From Azadirachta indica (Eukaryota > Streptophyta > Magnoliopsida > Sapindales > Meliaceae), in contig CM040444.1 of assembly GCA_022749755.1 (NCBI GenBank), forward strand, positions 14,842,274 to 14,906,273: 64,000 bases of DNA, in the 5' to 3' direction. Shown here piece by piece: positions 41,333 through 52,095 of the stretch; positions within the stretch are counted from its first letter, which is position 1; each line of letters starts with the position of its first letter. The notes beneath the pieces are model-generated. The model did no database searches. It was not told the origin of the DNA and saw nothing but the letters and a program-made list of their open reading frames with translations. A program made the position numbers and the translations under genes.

Positions 41333-44300
41333 CTCTGTGTGTTAAATCTGTTGTTTGTTTGTGATTTAGATATATAGAGAGAAGGAGATCTAGAGAGGTT
41401 GAAGATGATGAGTTATGGTTTTGATGGAGGGAAGAGTGCAGGGGGAGTGTCATATATATAAGGAGAGAGGAGAGAAAAAAGCAAAAGAAAAATTGACTTT
41501 CCAACCGTAAATTCTATATATGTAAAGCCTTTTAATTATTAGTATAATATTGGTATCAACACCGTCTAGTTAATTAATTTTTGAAAAAATTTAACATGAA
41601 CACACAACTAAATATCTCTCTAACCTTTACGAGTGAATATGAACTCAAAATTTGTTATATTAGTTTAAAAAATTTTCTCACTTAAAACCAAATTGACACT
41701 TATAAATTATGCACGTGTCGGCCTGTAAGAATATATACAAGGCTGCTAATAAGGAAAGATATGGACAAGATATATTAATTTACAAAAAAGACAGGTCACT
41801 AATGCAACTTCATTGATCTTAATTTAATCTCCACTATTTTAACGATAATTATACATGATTAATTTAGTAATTAATAAAGATTAAGTTAGTGACGATTATA
41901 ATTGGTGGCCATAAAGCTAAGGCCATTAATTAGAGAGTGATTAATTGGGGCACATGTTAGACCACAGGATGAACCATAAATGAAGAATTGGAAACCTAAA
42001 AATTTGGTTTAGTTCGTTAAGACGCACGCTAATCTTTCTGAGTCCACTTGATTTTTTAATATCTAGCTGTCTAATAATCATTCTTCTTTGAACGAAGCAA
42101 CCGGATAATTTAATAAATGTAGCTTGATAATCATTCCCTATTTAGTGGCATTTAAATTAGAGAATTTATATTATAGTGAAACAATAATCTTGAAATTAAA
42201 TTTAGATATTTAGAATTGCACCACCTATGGCTGCGATGGGATGGGAGGAATTTGAATTTGACCAAACTGATCTATAATTTCACTGATTGAAATTCTTTTA
42301 ATCTAATCCTAGATACCATCTATTGTATGATAAAATTGGACTCGATTTAAATTTATTAAAAAATTTCAATTCAATCTAAATAAAATAAAAAATATTAAAT
42401 ATTAATATTGAACATTAATGACGAAGATAATCGAAAAAAAAAAAATAAAAAAAGGTACAAAATTGATTTAAATTTTTAAACAAACATATCTATTTAAAAT
42501 TAATATATTAAAAAATTATGTTATTGAAAATTATATTAAAAAATTTTTTTAAAAGGGAAAAGGAAAATTCCATGGAATGGCTCGGTAATAAGCGCGTGAT
42601 GTTGGACACGCGTTACTTAGCTAGGAATGAATATGTGGCGGAAGGGAAGGGAAGGGAAGGGAGGGTCAAAAGGGGAAATTGATTTTGATCGAGAGGATTA
42701 AAGGCAGGCAGCCAAGGCGTGCTTGGATTAATTTGTCATTTTACATTTCTTTTTCTTTCTTAATTTGCCCGTGACCATGAGGTCAATAATTAGCTCTATC
42801 CTCTAAGTCTGAACTTTACTTTTCCTCTTTTTTCCCAACCTTTTCTCACCATTAATCACTTTTATCAGAAAAAAGTAAACATGATTTTTTTTAAAAAAAG
42901 ACATATTGTTGTGTTTGCAATTATGCTATGTTTTAATTACATCATTATAATGAGTATTTAAATTATATATGAAGTGAAGCACTTTCTTGTGTAATCACCT
43001 TTCTATTATTTAATAATACATCAATGAATGAATAATTGGTTTCTTTCAATGTATTTGTTGAATTACAAAATTATTAACTGTGTTTCTTATTAATTAATTA
43101 ATTTAACTAATTTTCTCTTACAGATAGCCAAAGCAATATGTTGATTTATTCAACAAGTGTTGTTAGAAGAAAATCACATGAATTATTGGGATATCATATT
43201 GATCAACATCATAGATATATATATATATATATATATTTTTAATTAATTATATATACCACTTTATGCTAATACCAACTCCTATCTTTACTCTTTGATCAAA
43301 TCAAATATAATTACATGAAGCTTTCTCCACGATTTACGCGGAAGTAATTAATTATCCTTTTGTTTTTTAATTTCCTTCTTCCCCCTTTTCTTTTCTCGTA
43401 CACTTTCTCGATCGGCCTATGTATGGCAGGAAATTTCAAATCATCTTAATTTCCTCTACCAAAGACAAAGAAAGGCACGACCCCATGCCAAATGGCTTAT
43501 ATATGTTCGTTTGTAGTTATTGTATATACAAAATGGACGTATATGATAGTAATAACAATAATAATAAGCCAGAAGGCAAATTCTCTTAACAGTAATTTCT
43601 TTCTGTAATAATTAATCATCCGTCGCTAATTCTGAATTTCTGCTAGTGCTAAATATGGTTCTTCGGACTATTTATTAATTCTACTCGGTAATTGGGTTCT
43701 GTTTTTATTTATTTTTTTAATTTTTTATTTAATTTGGGAAAAGGGAATTCCAAAATCTGAAGCAAATCATTCAATAGTACTTGTGAGTTGATAAGATAGG
43801 ATAGGATTGGTCAAGTCGTCGTTGAATATACCGGACTAATGCTTAATTTAAAAGCATGCACCTCACATTACTATTGATGATGAAACCGCCAAAGAAATTA
43901 AGAAATGAATCAGAAAGACCTACTGTTCAGGTTTTGTATTCTAACATAACATAAAACATTCGAATTCGAATCATTATTTTCCTTATTTTTAGACCAAATT
44001 CTTTTAATTTCTTACCATGTACAACAAAAACACAATTGAATCTCAAGGCATCACTCTCATAGTATGCTCTTATATAGTTTAATTTAATATGCAAGTAGAA
44101 TATCACTTGAGTTTTGGAATTTAATATATACATATATAAATCAGAATAAGTGCAAAATCTAAGGCTTTGACAACTGCCTGCCAGTGTATGATATATATAT
44201 ATATATATATATATAAAAGCTTTACCAGGAGCTACAATTTTCATGCTATTGGGAATATACTAATTAATTTATAATAAAACAATGCGCGTTACACACTAAA

Positions 44301-44423
44301 ATCCAACAATCAATTAAAAAAAACAATAAAGCTTCCTGCTGTGGAAGCTGGCCAAACATTTGTCTTGTCCATGTCAACCTTTTCTTATGCCAAACCTAGC
44401 TAAAAGTCAATTCTCTGATCAGT
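41333..44423. other. Upstream region of PADRE copy 1, part of a tandem segmental duplication
   Basis: No gene. Many blocks recur in order in 44847-46600, for example around 41741-41830, 41928-42050, 42070-42170, 43310-43345 and 43430-43490, marking a duplicated unit rather than unique DNA. The right end, from about 44070, is the downstream region of copy 2. The track of short frames here is noise. Confidence 0.6.
41452..41498 (-). promoter_or_regulatory. Promoter of PADRE copy 1: TATA box and W-box
   Basis: On the minus strand, CCTTATATATATG lies at 41463-41452, about 120 bp before the start codon, with a pyrimidine-rich stretch beyond. A TTGACT W-box (plus-strand reading) is at 41493-41498. 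The same order and spacing appear before copy 2, which supports function. WRKY control is inferred. Confidence 0.6.
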
Positions 44424-44846
44424 TCACATCGTCGGCACCTGAAATCCGATCGGAACTTCACAGCAGCCCTGAGGTGCGGCCGGATATTTAACACTAGCAT
44501 TTGTGCTGCTGGTTACATGAGTCAGTGCTGAGCTTGCCTTTATAGCTAGTGAACATAATTCCTGCAGAGTTAGCGGAGACTGAGATCTGGAGAGTGGCAT
44601 GAGAAAATAAATTTGACCCAGTTGGAGTTCTTCGTCTTCCGGCAGACGGGGCGCTTGAGAGCCGATGAACATGGACTCTGAACAGCAGAGAAAGCAGTTT
44701 GGGTTCTGAGAGAGAATGCTTCCGGCTTTGATCGGTTGCCGGAATTCTTGCAGCCTTCCGTCTAGGTGAATTATCTTGGCCGAAGCTGGCCAATCGAGAT
44801 AGTTGACACCATTTTTCTTATGCTGAGGAGCAGCACAGTTGCCCAT
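44424..44846 (-). CDS. PADRE (DUF4228) protein, copy 2
   Basis: An intronless 140-codon gene, the tandem partner of copy 1. It starts MGNCAAPQHKK, again with Gly2 and Cys4 for probable lipid modification. The core is nearly identical to copy 1 (AKIIHLDGRLQEF, FLCCSESM, DEELQLGQIYFLMPLS, LTLQELCSLAIKASSAL). Differences concentrate in the tail after residue 110, which is shorter and less basic. The same mutations are spread along non-coding flanks, so the duplication covers the whole locus. Role as for the family: stress-responsive protein of unknown biochemistry. Confidence 0.9.
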   Translation of the reverse strand: MGNCAAPQHKKNGVNYLDWPASAKIIHLDGRLQEFRQPIKAGSILSQNPNCFLCCSESMFIGSQAPRLPEDEELQLGQIYFLMPLSRSQSPLTLQELCSLAIKASSALTHVTSSTNASVKYPAAPQGCCEVPIGFQVPTM

Positions 44847-44885
44847 ATCTCTGTGTTAATATGTTGCTTGCTTTAATTTGTTAAT

Positions 44886-44888
<3 letters not shown>

Positions 44889-44934
<46 letters not shown>
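44889..44934. repeat. GA and CAGA compound microsatellite in the 5' leader of PADRE copy 2
   Basis: About fifteen GA units and then four CAGA units, between the TATA box and the start codon. Copy 1 has only a short equivalent, so the leader length differs between the paralogues because of this repeat. Confidence 0.85.
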
Positions 44935-44935
<1 letters not shown>

Positions 44936-44999
44936 GAGGAAGACTAAGGAGTATGATCAGGAGTTGTGGTTTTGATGGGCGAAGAGGCTGAAGGAAGTG

Positions 45000-45038
45000 A
45001 TATATATAAGGAGAGAAAAAGCGAAAAAGAGATTGACT
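45000..45038 (-). promoter_or_regulatory. Promoter of PADRE copy 2: TATA box and W-box
   Basis: On the minus strand, CCTTATATATA at 45012-45000 is the expected TATA box, about 155 bp before the start codon. TTGACT (plus reading) at 45033-45038 matches the copy 1 W-box and is followed by the same TTTCCAAC context. Confidence 0.6.
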
Positions 45039-46897
45039 TTCCAACAGTAATATATATATATATATATATAATTGAAACCTTTTACCAGTATTATATTATA
45101 TATATCTGTATGTAAAAGATTTTGCCCATATGCAACAATTATGGGGCTGCTAAATAAGCAAAGCTATATGCACAAGATTTACAAAAAAGCAGGTCATTAT
45201 AATGCAACTTAGCTTAAGTTAATCTTCACTTTATGATTATTTTTTTTTCTCTCCACTCCACCGTTATAAGGATAACCACAGATGATTAATTTATTAATTA
45301 ATTAAGAATTGATGAATAGATAATAGTAAGTTAATGATCATTACATTATATATCAGTTGGATCATAAACTTGTAGTAGATGTTGGCTAAGCTAGCTAATT
45401 AAGGGCATTAATCATTTAATTAATTAGAGAGTTCTGATTAATTAATTGCGGCATGTAGCCCACAGGATCAAAAGAGAAATGAATTGTATTGGAAACCTAA
45501 AAATGTGTATGTGTGTGGTTGGTTTTATTTGTTAAGACCCACGCTATTCATTTTGAGTCCACTAGTTGTATATGTACATGTTTTATGAAGTGTGGCTCCA
45601 CTTGTATCATATATTTAATATGCCTAATAATCATTCTTCTTTGAACTCAAGCAATTAATTAGATAATTTAATATATGTACCATGAGACTCATTCCCTGTT
45701 TAGTGGCAATGAAATCGGAGAGCAGATATATACATATAAATATATACATAAATACATATATATCCCAAAGGGTGTGCAAAATGTTCAAATTTCTTATAAA
45801 CTTCATCAAATTAATAATAATAAAATAAATCCTATTATTATTATTATTATTATTATTATTGAAAAATGTTTGTTTTAAAGGTAAAAGTTAAAAGAGGGTA
45901 GAGTGAGTGAGGAGGATGGAAACTTCTGTGGAATAACATGTGACATTACAATTAATGATATTATTCATTCGGACATGCGAGCGTAATTTAGGCGTGGGCC
46001 ATGGGAGTGTTTGTGTAAGCAAGAAGGGAATTGCCTAATCTAAAGGAAGCATCGTGTTCAATACAGCGAAAGTGAAGGAGTGCTTGCTTACACTAATTCG
46101 TTCCTTCACATTTCATATCTCGTCAGTTATTATTGACCCTGCTTCTACTATCAAAGATTCCTTTCCTCTTTTTTCTTCTAGCTTTTTCTTATTATTGGTC
46201 ATCTAATCACTTTCATATGTAAACTCATGGCCACGTTCAACCATTTAAATTAACTTTAATTTGATGATAACCCCCAAAAAAGAAAAAAAAAAACAAATAA
46301 AATTAGCTATATAAGTAAATGAAGGATTACGTTTACATATATAATGTAATGTATTTATTATATATCCCATTTTTCACTTGACTCATTGATTGAATCTATA
46401 TAAAGATAATAAAGATATTACATCAAGTTTTTCTCCATGAGTTACGCGGCATTAATATATAATAATGTAATAAAATAATCTTGTATCTTTTGTGAATTTT
46501 CCTTCTTTGGCTTAATTTTCTCATACATTTTTGTGGTCCATCATATGTAGGAAGCTTCATTTGCTCTTTCCTTCATTAAAAAGAATAATGCCTCTTTCAC
46601 ACTTGTTCTATGTCCTCGCGTAATAACATGTCTATCATTTGTCTTACTATTGAAAGAAAATTAGTAACTTTAATCCTATATATTATTATTCCTAATGATA
46701 GCTTGCTGGCTTGATCATAATTAAGCTCAAATACAATAAAAATAATAATATTAAACAGTTTCATAGATTTCACAGCAAAAATTAATAAACAGAAATATAT
46801 ATATACATCACTCGTTCCCAAACTCTTGTCCCTGTTAATTTCCAATTTACCTTCAAAGACTAACAGTAACATATATAATACAATCATGATCACATCC

Positions 46898-47443
46898 TTA
46901 TTCCTCCAAAATTGCACTCAACTTTTTGGCATGCTTACCTCCTCTTCCACGGCCACCTGCACCGGCATGCTCTTTTCGCTCCGGCATTGATCGTCCATGG
47001 TGGCTGCCAACCGTACGACCACCGCCAACTACAATCTTTGGACTACTTGAATCCGAGACAATATTATTAATTATATCCACCATAAAATCATCTTTCTTCC
47101 CGCAACCACACCTTCCTGATCCACCAGTACTACTCATCATCTTCAAAGCCAAGCTTGCTTTAGCAGCCAAAGAAACCATCTTCTCCCCACTAAGTGGACT
47201 CTTCAACCAACTCATCGGCAAAGCAAAGTAAAGTCTTCCCGGTTGAAGCTCTTCTTCCCCATTAATAGCAGAAATAAAGCTATCAAAATCCATATCATCC
47301 ATGTTGCAAACAAAACACCTAGGGTTTTTCTCTAGTACTTGTGAAACCCTAACTGGGTATGCAAATTCTTGAAGTCTGCCGTCGTGGAGGATCACCTTTG
47401 CCGTCGCTACATTAGTTGACTCACATGAGCTACAAATACCCAT
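46898..47443 (-). CDS. PADRE (DUF4228) protein, copy 3
   Basis: An intronless 181-codon gene. It starts MGICSSCES, with Gly2, Cys4 and Ser6 giving a good N-myristoylation context. The PADRE core is present (AKVILHDGRLQEF, RCFVCNMDDMDFD, EEELQPGRLYFALPMS, LSGEKMVSLAAKASLAL). Compared with copies 1 and 2 it has a longer Gly/Ser/Lys/Arg-rich tail with a CGCGKKDD segment and ends KLSAILEE. This tail ending is shared with copy 4 (LSVILEEE), so copies 3 and 4 form a second subgroup in the cluster. Stress-related role by family only. Confidence 0.88.
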   Translation of the reverse strand: MGICSSCESTNVATAKVILHDGRLQEFAYPVRVSQVLEKNPRCFVCNMDDMDFDSFISAINGEEELQPGRLYFALPMSWLKSPLSGEKMVSLAAKASLALKMMSSTGGSGRCGCGKKDDFMVDIINNIVSDSSSPKIVVGGGRTVGSHHGRSMPERKEHAGAGGRGRGGKHAKKLSAILEE

Positions 47444-48739
47444 CTGCCTATAATTTCTTCTGCAAGATTGTGAGGAATTAATGTGGAAGACTTAATTTGA
47501 GAGAATATATATAAAACTTCTGCGGTTTTATCTACAATAATTAATAAATTATTGGTTTATTCCCTGAAGTAAACTAAAAAAACAAAAAAAATTTCCTAAA
47601 ATTCCACAGCGAATTATTATATAACTAAAGCAAATAATTATTTGTCTCCACTTCTTAGGAGCTATTTGAGAATATTTGTCGTTATTTTTTTGACAGAGTT
47701 CTTCTAATCTCTTTTATTCCCCACAAGAAACACGTAATCAGCAATACTTAAATAATGAAGACTATATCTTTTAATGGATATAAGTACAAGAGAAACTAAT
47801 TCTTAATTAAGTAATAGTTGAAATCATATACTGAATATTTTTTTCGAATGAATTTAAAATAAAAAGGTAACGTGAAACACAGTTAGGTGCATCTATATCA
47901 GAATGACGTGGAAAGAATTTAACCTTGACTGGAAAAAATAGTTTAACCAATATATATAACATTTTTAAAGAGTATCAATCAGATATAATTCATATATATA
48001 TATATTAATAGTAATTGTTGTTTTCTACTAAATTAATTAATGTCTACGTCATTCCTATATATATATATATATATATAGTTTTTATATTTTCTGAACCTTG
48101 AGTTTTAAGCATGAAAGAAATCACCTAAAAGGATTTTCTAAATCTTGGGTTGGCAAGTTAATAAAAATTTAAATTAATATTTGCAAAAGGAAATACACCT
48201 AAGTATGAAAACGTGATGTTTGAATGGTTTGATAGTTGAAGCAATATTCCTTTATCAAAAAAGCAAATCGTGCGATCGACTCATTAAACGTTCGTTGTAG
48301 CTTCCTCTCTTCTTCATGTCACTCCCCCACAACTCCAGTAACCAATTATTTCTAATTAATTATGTTTTAATTGTCTTCGTCAATGACAAGTAATCAGTGA
48401 AAGGAACTGAAGATTTTAATTAATTAATGGTTAGATTTCATGATGCACGCGGTATTAGAAGTTAATTATTATTTGGTCGTTGCTTTTTATCTAAGTTTAC
48501 GTTTGGTTTTCCTTGTATAGCTAGCTAGATTTTACTCTCTGGAATAATATTACCTCACTTTAATTAATTAGTTACTGATGTCTTTTTTTTTTTTTTTTAA
48601 TTTTACATATATATAAAGCAAATCATTTACCCTTTTCGAAAATTCATGTGTGCATTTAATTTGCTTCCCCTCTTTCCCTGTCGGATCAGTTTACTTTTAA
48701 ATTTAATATTTGTAGCACGTAAGCTCTCCTAATTACCGA
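47444..48739. other. Upstream region of PADRE copy 3
   Basis: Promoter and AT-rich spacer with several TA runs; no gene seen. The retroelement begins near 48740. Confidence 0.5.
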
Positions 48740-50018
48740 CAATAATTAGAAAAATATATAGCTTCATTTTTTACTATATTGATTCTGTTATCTGCAATAT
48801 TTGTTTACATAAAGTACAATGAAGAATATTTTTTTCCTCGGACTACAATCATAGAACTTTTACTAAGCTTCCATTTACCATCACTAAAATTATTGGAAAA
48901 ACCCTCATCATCAAGTTTACTTACAAAAATTAAGTTTAAACGAATATCAGGAATATGTTTAACATTTTTCAAAAGTAACATCGTGTCATTATTAGTCTCC
49001 AAGCACACATCTCCCATGCCTATGGCTTTAGTTAAGCCATTATTTCTCATCTTAACATCTTCAAAATTACCGGATGTATAAAATGTAAAGAATTCTCTTT
49101 GCGATGTAGTATGAATTGAGGCATCACTATCAATTACCAAACTGGTCTCATGGCACACAAGGTTGACAACATCATCATCATCATACATAATAAGAAAGTC
49201 ATCTGTAACAGTAGTAACTCTGTCATCATCACTGCTGTCATCCATTTTTTTTCCTTTCCTTCATCCTTCTTGTTGTCTCGCTTAAGCTGTCGACAATACT
49301 TCTTTATATGCCTCTGCAAATCACAATGATAGCATTCAACATTGGCAAACTTGTTGGTCTTGTTTTTATTTTTATCTTTATTCTTCGGACCTCTACTCTT
49401 ACTCCTCCCCCTCTTTTTTGTGATTAAGATATCTGATTGTGAAGTATCTTGTGACTTTCTTCTATCCTCTTCATTTAGAACGCTATTCTTAACCAATTAT
49501 AAGGTGATAATACCATCATGAGCTAAATTAGATAATCACATTCTAAATGTCTCCCATGAGTCCGGTAATGTGCCTAAAAGTCATAACTTTGGTACTTCAT
49601 CTTCAAATTAGATGTTCATTCTAGTCAACTGATTAATGATTCTTTAAAATGCATTCAAGTAATTTGTCATGGGTTTTTCATCCCGATATTTTAAGTTCAT
49701 CATCTATTTTATCAAAAATAATTTATTGTTCTCAGTTTTTCTGACATACAACTCTTCAAGCTTATTTCACAAAGAACTTGCATATGTCTCTCCGCTGATG
49801 TGATTCAAAACATTATCATCTACTTATTATCTGATATACCCACACACTTGATGATAAAGCAATTTCGATTGTGCATCTATTTTATTATCGGGTTTTTGTT
49901 TCTTAAACACGAGTAAATAATAATATTTCACATATAGAAGATCTTTTATCTTTCTTTTCCATAAATGATAATTTGTACTATTCAAATTAACCATTTTACT
50001 TATATTAGCTTCCATCAT
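48740..50018 (-). pseudogene. Copia gag-protease remnant
   Basis: Starting at 50018 on the minus strand, a gag N-terminus (LNSTNYHLWKRKIKDLL) is typical of copia. After frameshifts, 49496-49134 contains a CCHC zinc knuckle (CYHCDLQRHIKKYC, spacing C-x2-C-x4-H-x4-C). Next, 49245-48805 encodes the retropepsin region with VIDSDASIHTT, where family members have DSGA: the catalytic loop glycine is changed to Asp. The following GKKYSSLYFM runs into a stop that replaces a likely Gln, with recognisable sequence continuing to about 48740. The copy is dead through at least two frameshifts, stops and truncation. Confidence 0.8.
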
Positions 50019-50065
50019 TCAACACAAAACACAAAACAAATGTAACCAAAACTCTGATACCACTT

Positions 50066-50850
50066 TGTTGGGATAAATTAATACAAATCAATTGCGAAAG
50101 TACAACAATTATCTTATCTCCTCTTGTGTGAATTTAATAGGAAACAAACAAATATAGCAACAATCTTTGGGCACAAAATCAATTCTTGGACAATAACCAC
50201 ATCATCAACAAAATAACCATAACACAATCAAATTTAACGTGGAAAATCTCCTTAATGTGAAGATTAAAAATCTAGGAACTGTAGTTCACCCAAAAACTCC
50301 CTATAATCAAATAATGAGAATACACAATTTCTCTTTAGGTAAAACTAGAGGTATACATCTACAACATTCTCAAGATCACACAATCTTGACAAATAATCAA
50401 ATTCTACAAAGAAATTAAAGAGAGTTCAACAAAACATCACCAAAATGGTAACTTAACTTTCAGCTACGAAATTTGGAGAAAGGGAGCTTCAAATTTGATC
50501 TCTACCATTCAGAATTTTGTCCTCTGAGTTATGAAGCTGCTGGTAAAATTTTAGCTCAATCGAACTACAAATCGACTTCCGATCAGCCACTTAATCAAAA
50601 CTATTCCGAATTTACTATTCTGCCTCTCTCTCGTACAGTACTTGCTCTCTCTAAAAACAATAAACAATATCCGTTTTCTCTTCTTAACACACACACACAC
50701 ACACACATATATATAAATTACAATAAAAAATAAAACATTAAACCTTACTTAAGAAAAGATCAAAATGTTCTTGAGTTAATTGGGTTTAGTCACTATTGAA
50801 GAGAAATTTAGGCCATTTTTAAATAGAAAAAAACCCAACCCAATACCACA
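50066..50850 (-). repeat. Putative 5' LTR of the copia remnant
   Basis: On the minus strand it starts TGTGGTATTGGG and ends ATCCCAACA, so it has TG...CA termini, about 785 bp, next to the primer-binding site. It contains a CA microsatellite at 50689-50706. The outer end is a best guess, because no partner LTR is available for comparison. Confidence 0.55.
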
Positions 50851-51465
50851 CATTTAATATAATATAATTGTGTATATATAAACACGTCGTGAGTGACGAG
50901 ACATTCAAATTTTAATTATATTTTCGTTAATTACTAGTTAATGAAAGGAGCTGGGAATTATTTTCATTTAATTAATTTATTAATTATTACATTTCACAAT
51001 CAACGCGGTATTATATGTTATTTCTTAATTCGTTGCTTTTTATTTTGTTTCAGTCGTACTAGTAGCACCTCTCTGTTTTGTTTGATTTGAGGTCCCCTTC
51101 CAACTAGATGTTAATTAATTTTTGTAGAATACTTTATTATTAAAAAGTCCTCAGCATTATTACATTTTTCTACATCTTTTCTCCCGGGAAAAAGAAGAAT
51201 AACCACAATTGTGCTGGAAATCCTTGCATTCATTAGCCTCTTTCATTTCATTTTTATATTTATATATATATGTGTGTGTGCGCGTGCGTGTGTGTGTGTT
51301 GGCTTTTTCACAATTTTCCAACACAAACATTTTCAGTAATCCCTTAATTGCTTTCAAGAGAATTAGTGAAATTAGATGACAAAGAAGTCTGCTGATCAAC
51401 TCTCTTATATATATGTTGCTTAAACACACAAATATATGCAAACAAAAATTTGCTAATTTAATTAA
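50851..51465. other. Downstream flank of PADRE copy 4
   Basis: Probable 3' UTR of copy 4 with a GT/CA-type microsatellite near 51270-51298. No gene seen. Confidence 0.45.
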
Positions 51466-52095
51466 TTAATTAAAAAAAAAAGTACTTAAGGGCCATGATC
51501 CTCCCCTAATTAATTCATCCTCAAACTCACCTGCTGGTTCCTCTTCCAAAATAACACTCAACGTTGCAATAAATCCTCCTCTCCTTACACCTCTTGTCGG
51601 CTGTTTTCTCTTCGGCACAAATACTAGATCACAGCCACCACCACTGTCACCATCATAGTTCAACATTATTTCACGATCAGACTCATCTTCCCTCTTGTAG
51701 CTAGCCTTAAACACCATTTGGTGATAATTTATTCTCTTAATCCCACACCGGAAGCAGTTGCAGAAGCACTTCTCTCCACCAGTACCATCATTCACCTGCA
51801 TTGCCGAGCTTGCCCTAATTGCCAAGGAAGCCATTTCTTCAGCACTGAGTGGACTATTTAAGCAGCTTATAGGCAACGCAAAGTAAAGCTCACCTAGTTG
51901 AAGCTCTTCGTTTTCACTCATGGCTGAAAGAACTTTGTTCAAGTCCATATCATCTGAGTTACAGACAAAGCAAGTAGGGTCTTCTTGTAGTATATCTGAA
52001 ACCCTAACTGGGTTTGAAAATTGTCTGAGCTCCCCGTCTTGGAGAATCAGATTGGCGGTGGCTACACTATAGCTTTTTGAGACGCAAATACCCAT
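51466..52095 (-). CDS. PADRE (DUF4228) protein, copy 4
   Basis: An intronless 209-codon gene, the longest of the cluster. It starts MGICVSKS, with Gly2, Cys4, Ser6 and Lys7, a good N-myristoylation context. The core reads ANLILQDGELRQF, TCFVCNSDDMDLN, NEELQLGELYFALPIS and LSAEEMASLAIRASSAM. A Cys-rich patch (CFCNCFRCG) follows the core where copy 3 has a CGCG patch. The tail is acidic then basic and includes LSVILEEE, shared with copy 3, and ends in a short hydrophobic STFFFN. Closest to copy 3 in the window. Function unknown beyond the stress-response family. Confidence 0.88.
   Translation of the reverse strand: MGICVSKSYSVATANLILQDGELRQFSNPVRVSDILQEDPTCFVCNSDDMDLNKVLSAMSENEELQLGELYFALPISCLNSPLSAEEMASLAIRASSAMQVNDGTGGEKCFCNCFRCGIKRINYHQMVFKASYKREDESDREIMLNYDGDSGGGCDLVFVPKRKQPTRGVRRGGFIATLSVILEEEPAGEFEDELIRGGSWPLSTFFFN

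Larger units (their letters stand above)
44847..46897. other. Upstream region of PADRE copy 2
   Basis: No gene. It carries the second unit of the segmental duplication up to about 46600, then the 3' flank of the third PADRE gene. Confidence 0.5.
48740..50850 (-). mobile_element. Truncated Ty1/copia-type LTR retrotransposon
   Basis: Minus-strand order: LTR (about 50850-50066), primer-binding site, gag, zinc knuckle, protease, then truncation near 48740 before integrase and reverse transcriptase. The primer-binding site reads TGGTATCAGAG (complement of 50062-50052), matching initiator tRNA-Met, directly after the LTR end CCCAACA. No second LTR is seen to the left. The element lies between PADRE copies 3 and 4. 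Confidence 0.8.

Noticed and set aside
42641..42663. A GGGAA tandem run considered as telomere-like or regulatory
   Set aside because: It is a short simple repeat with no telomere motif and no larger structure.
48779..49081. A 100-codon plus-strand frame
   Set aside because: It is the antisense of the copia protease remnant.
50473..50733. An 86-codon plus-strand frame
   Set aside because: It lies inside the putative copia LTR and ends in a CA microsatellite.
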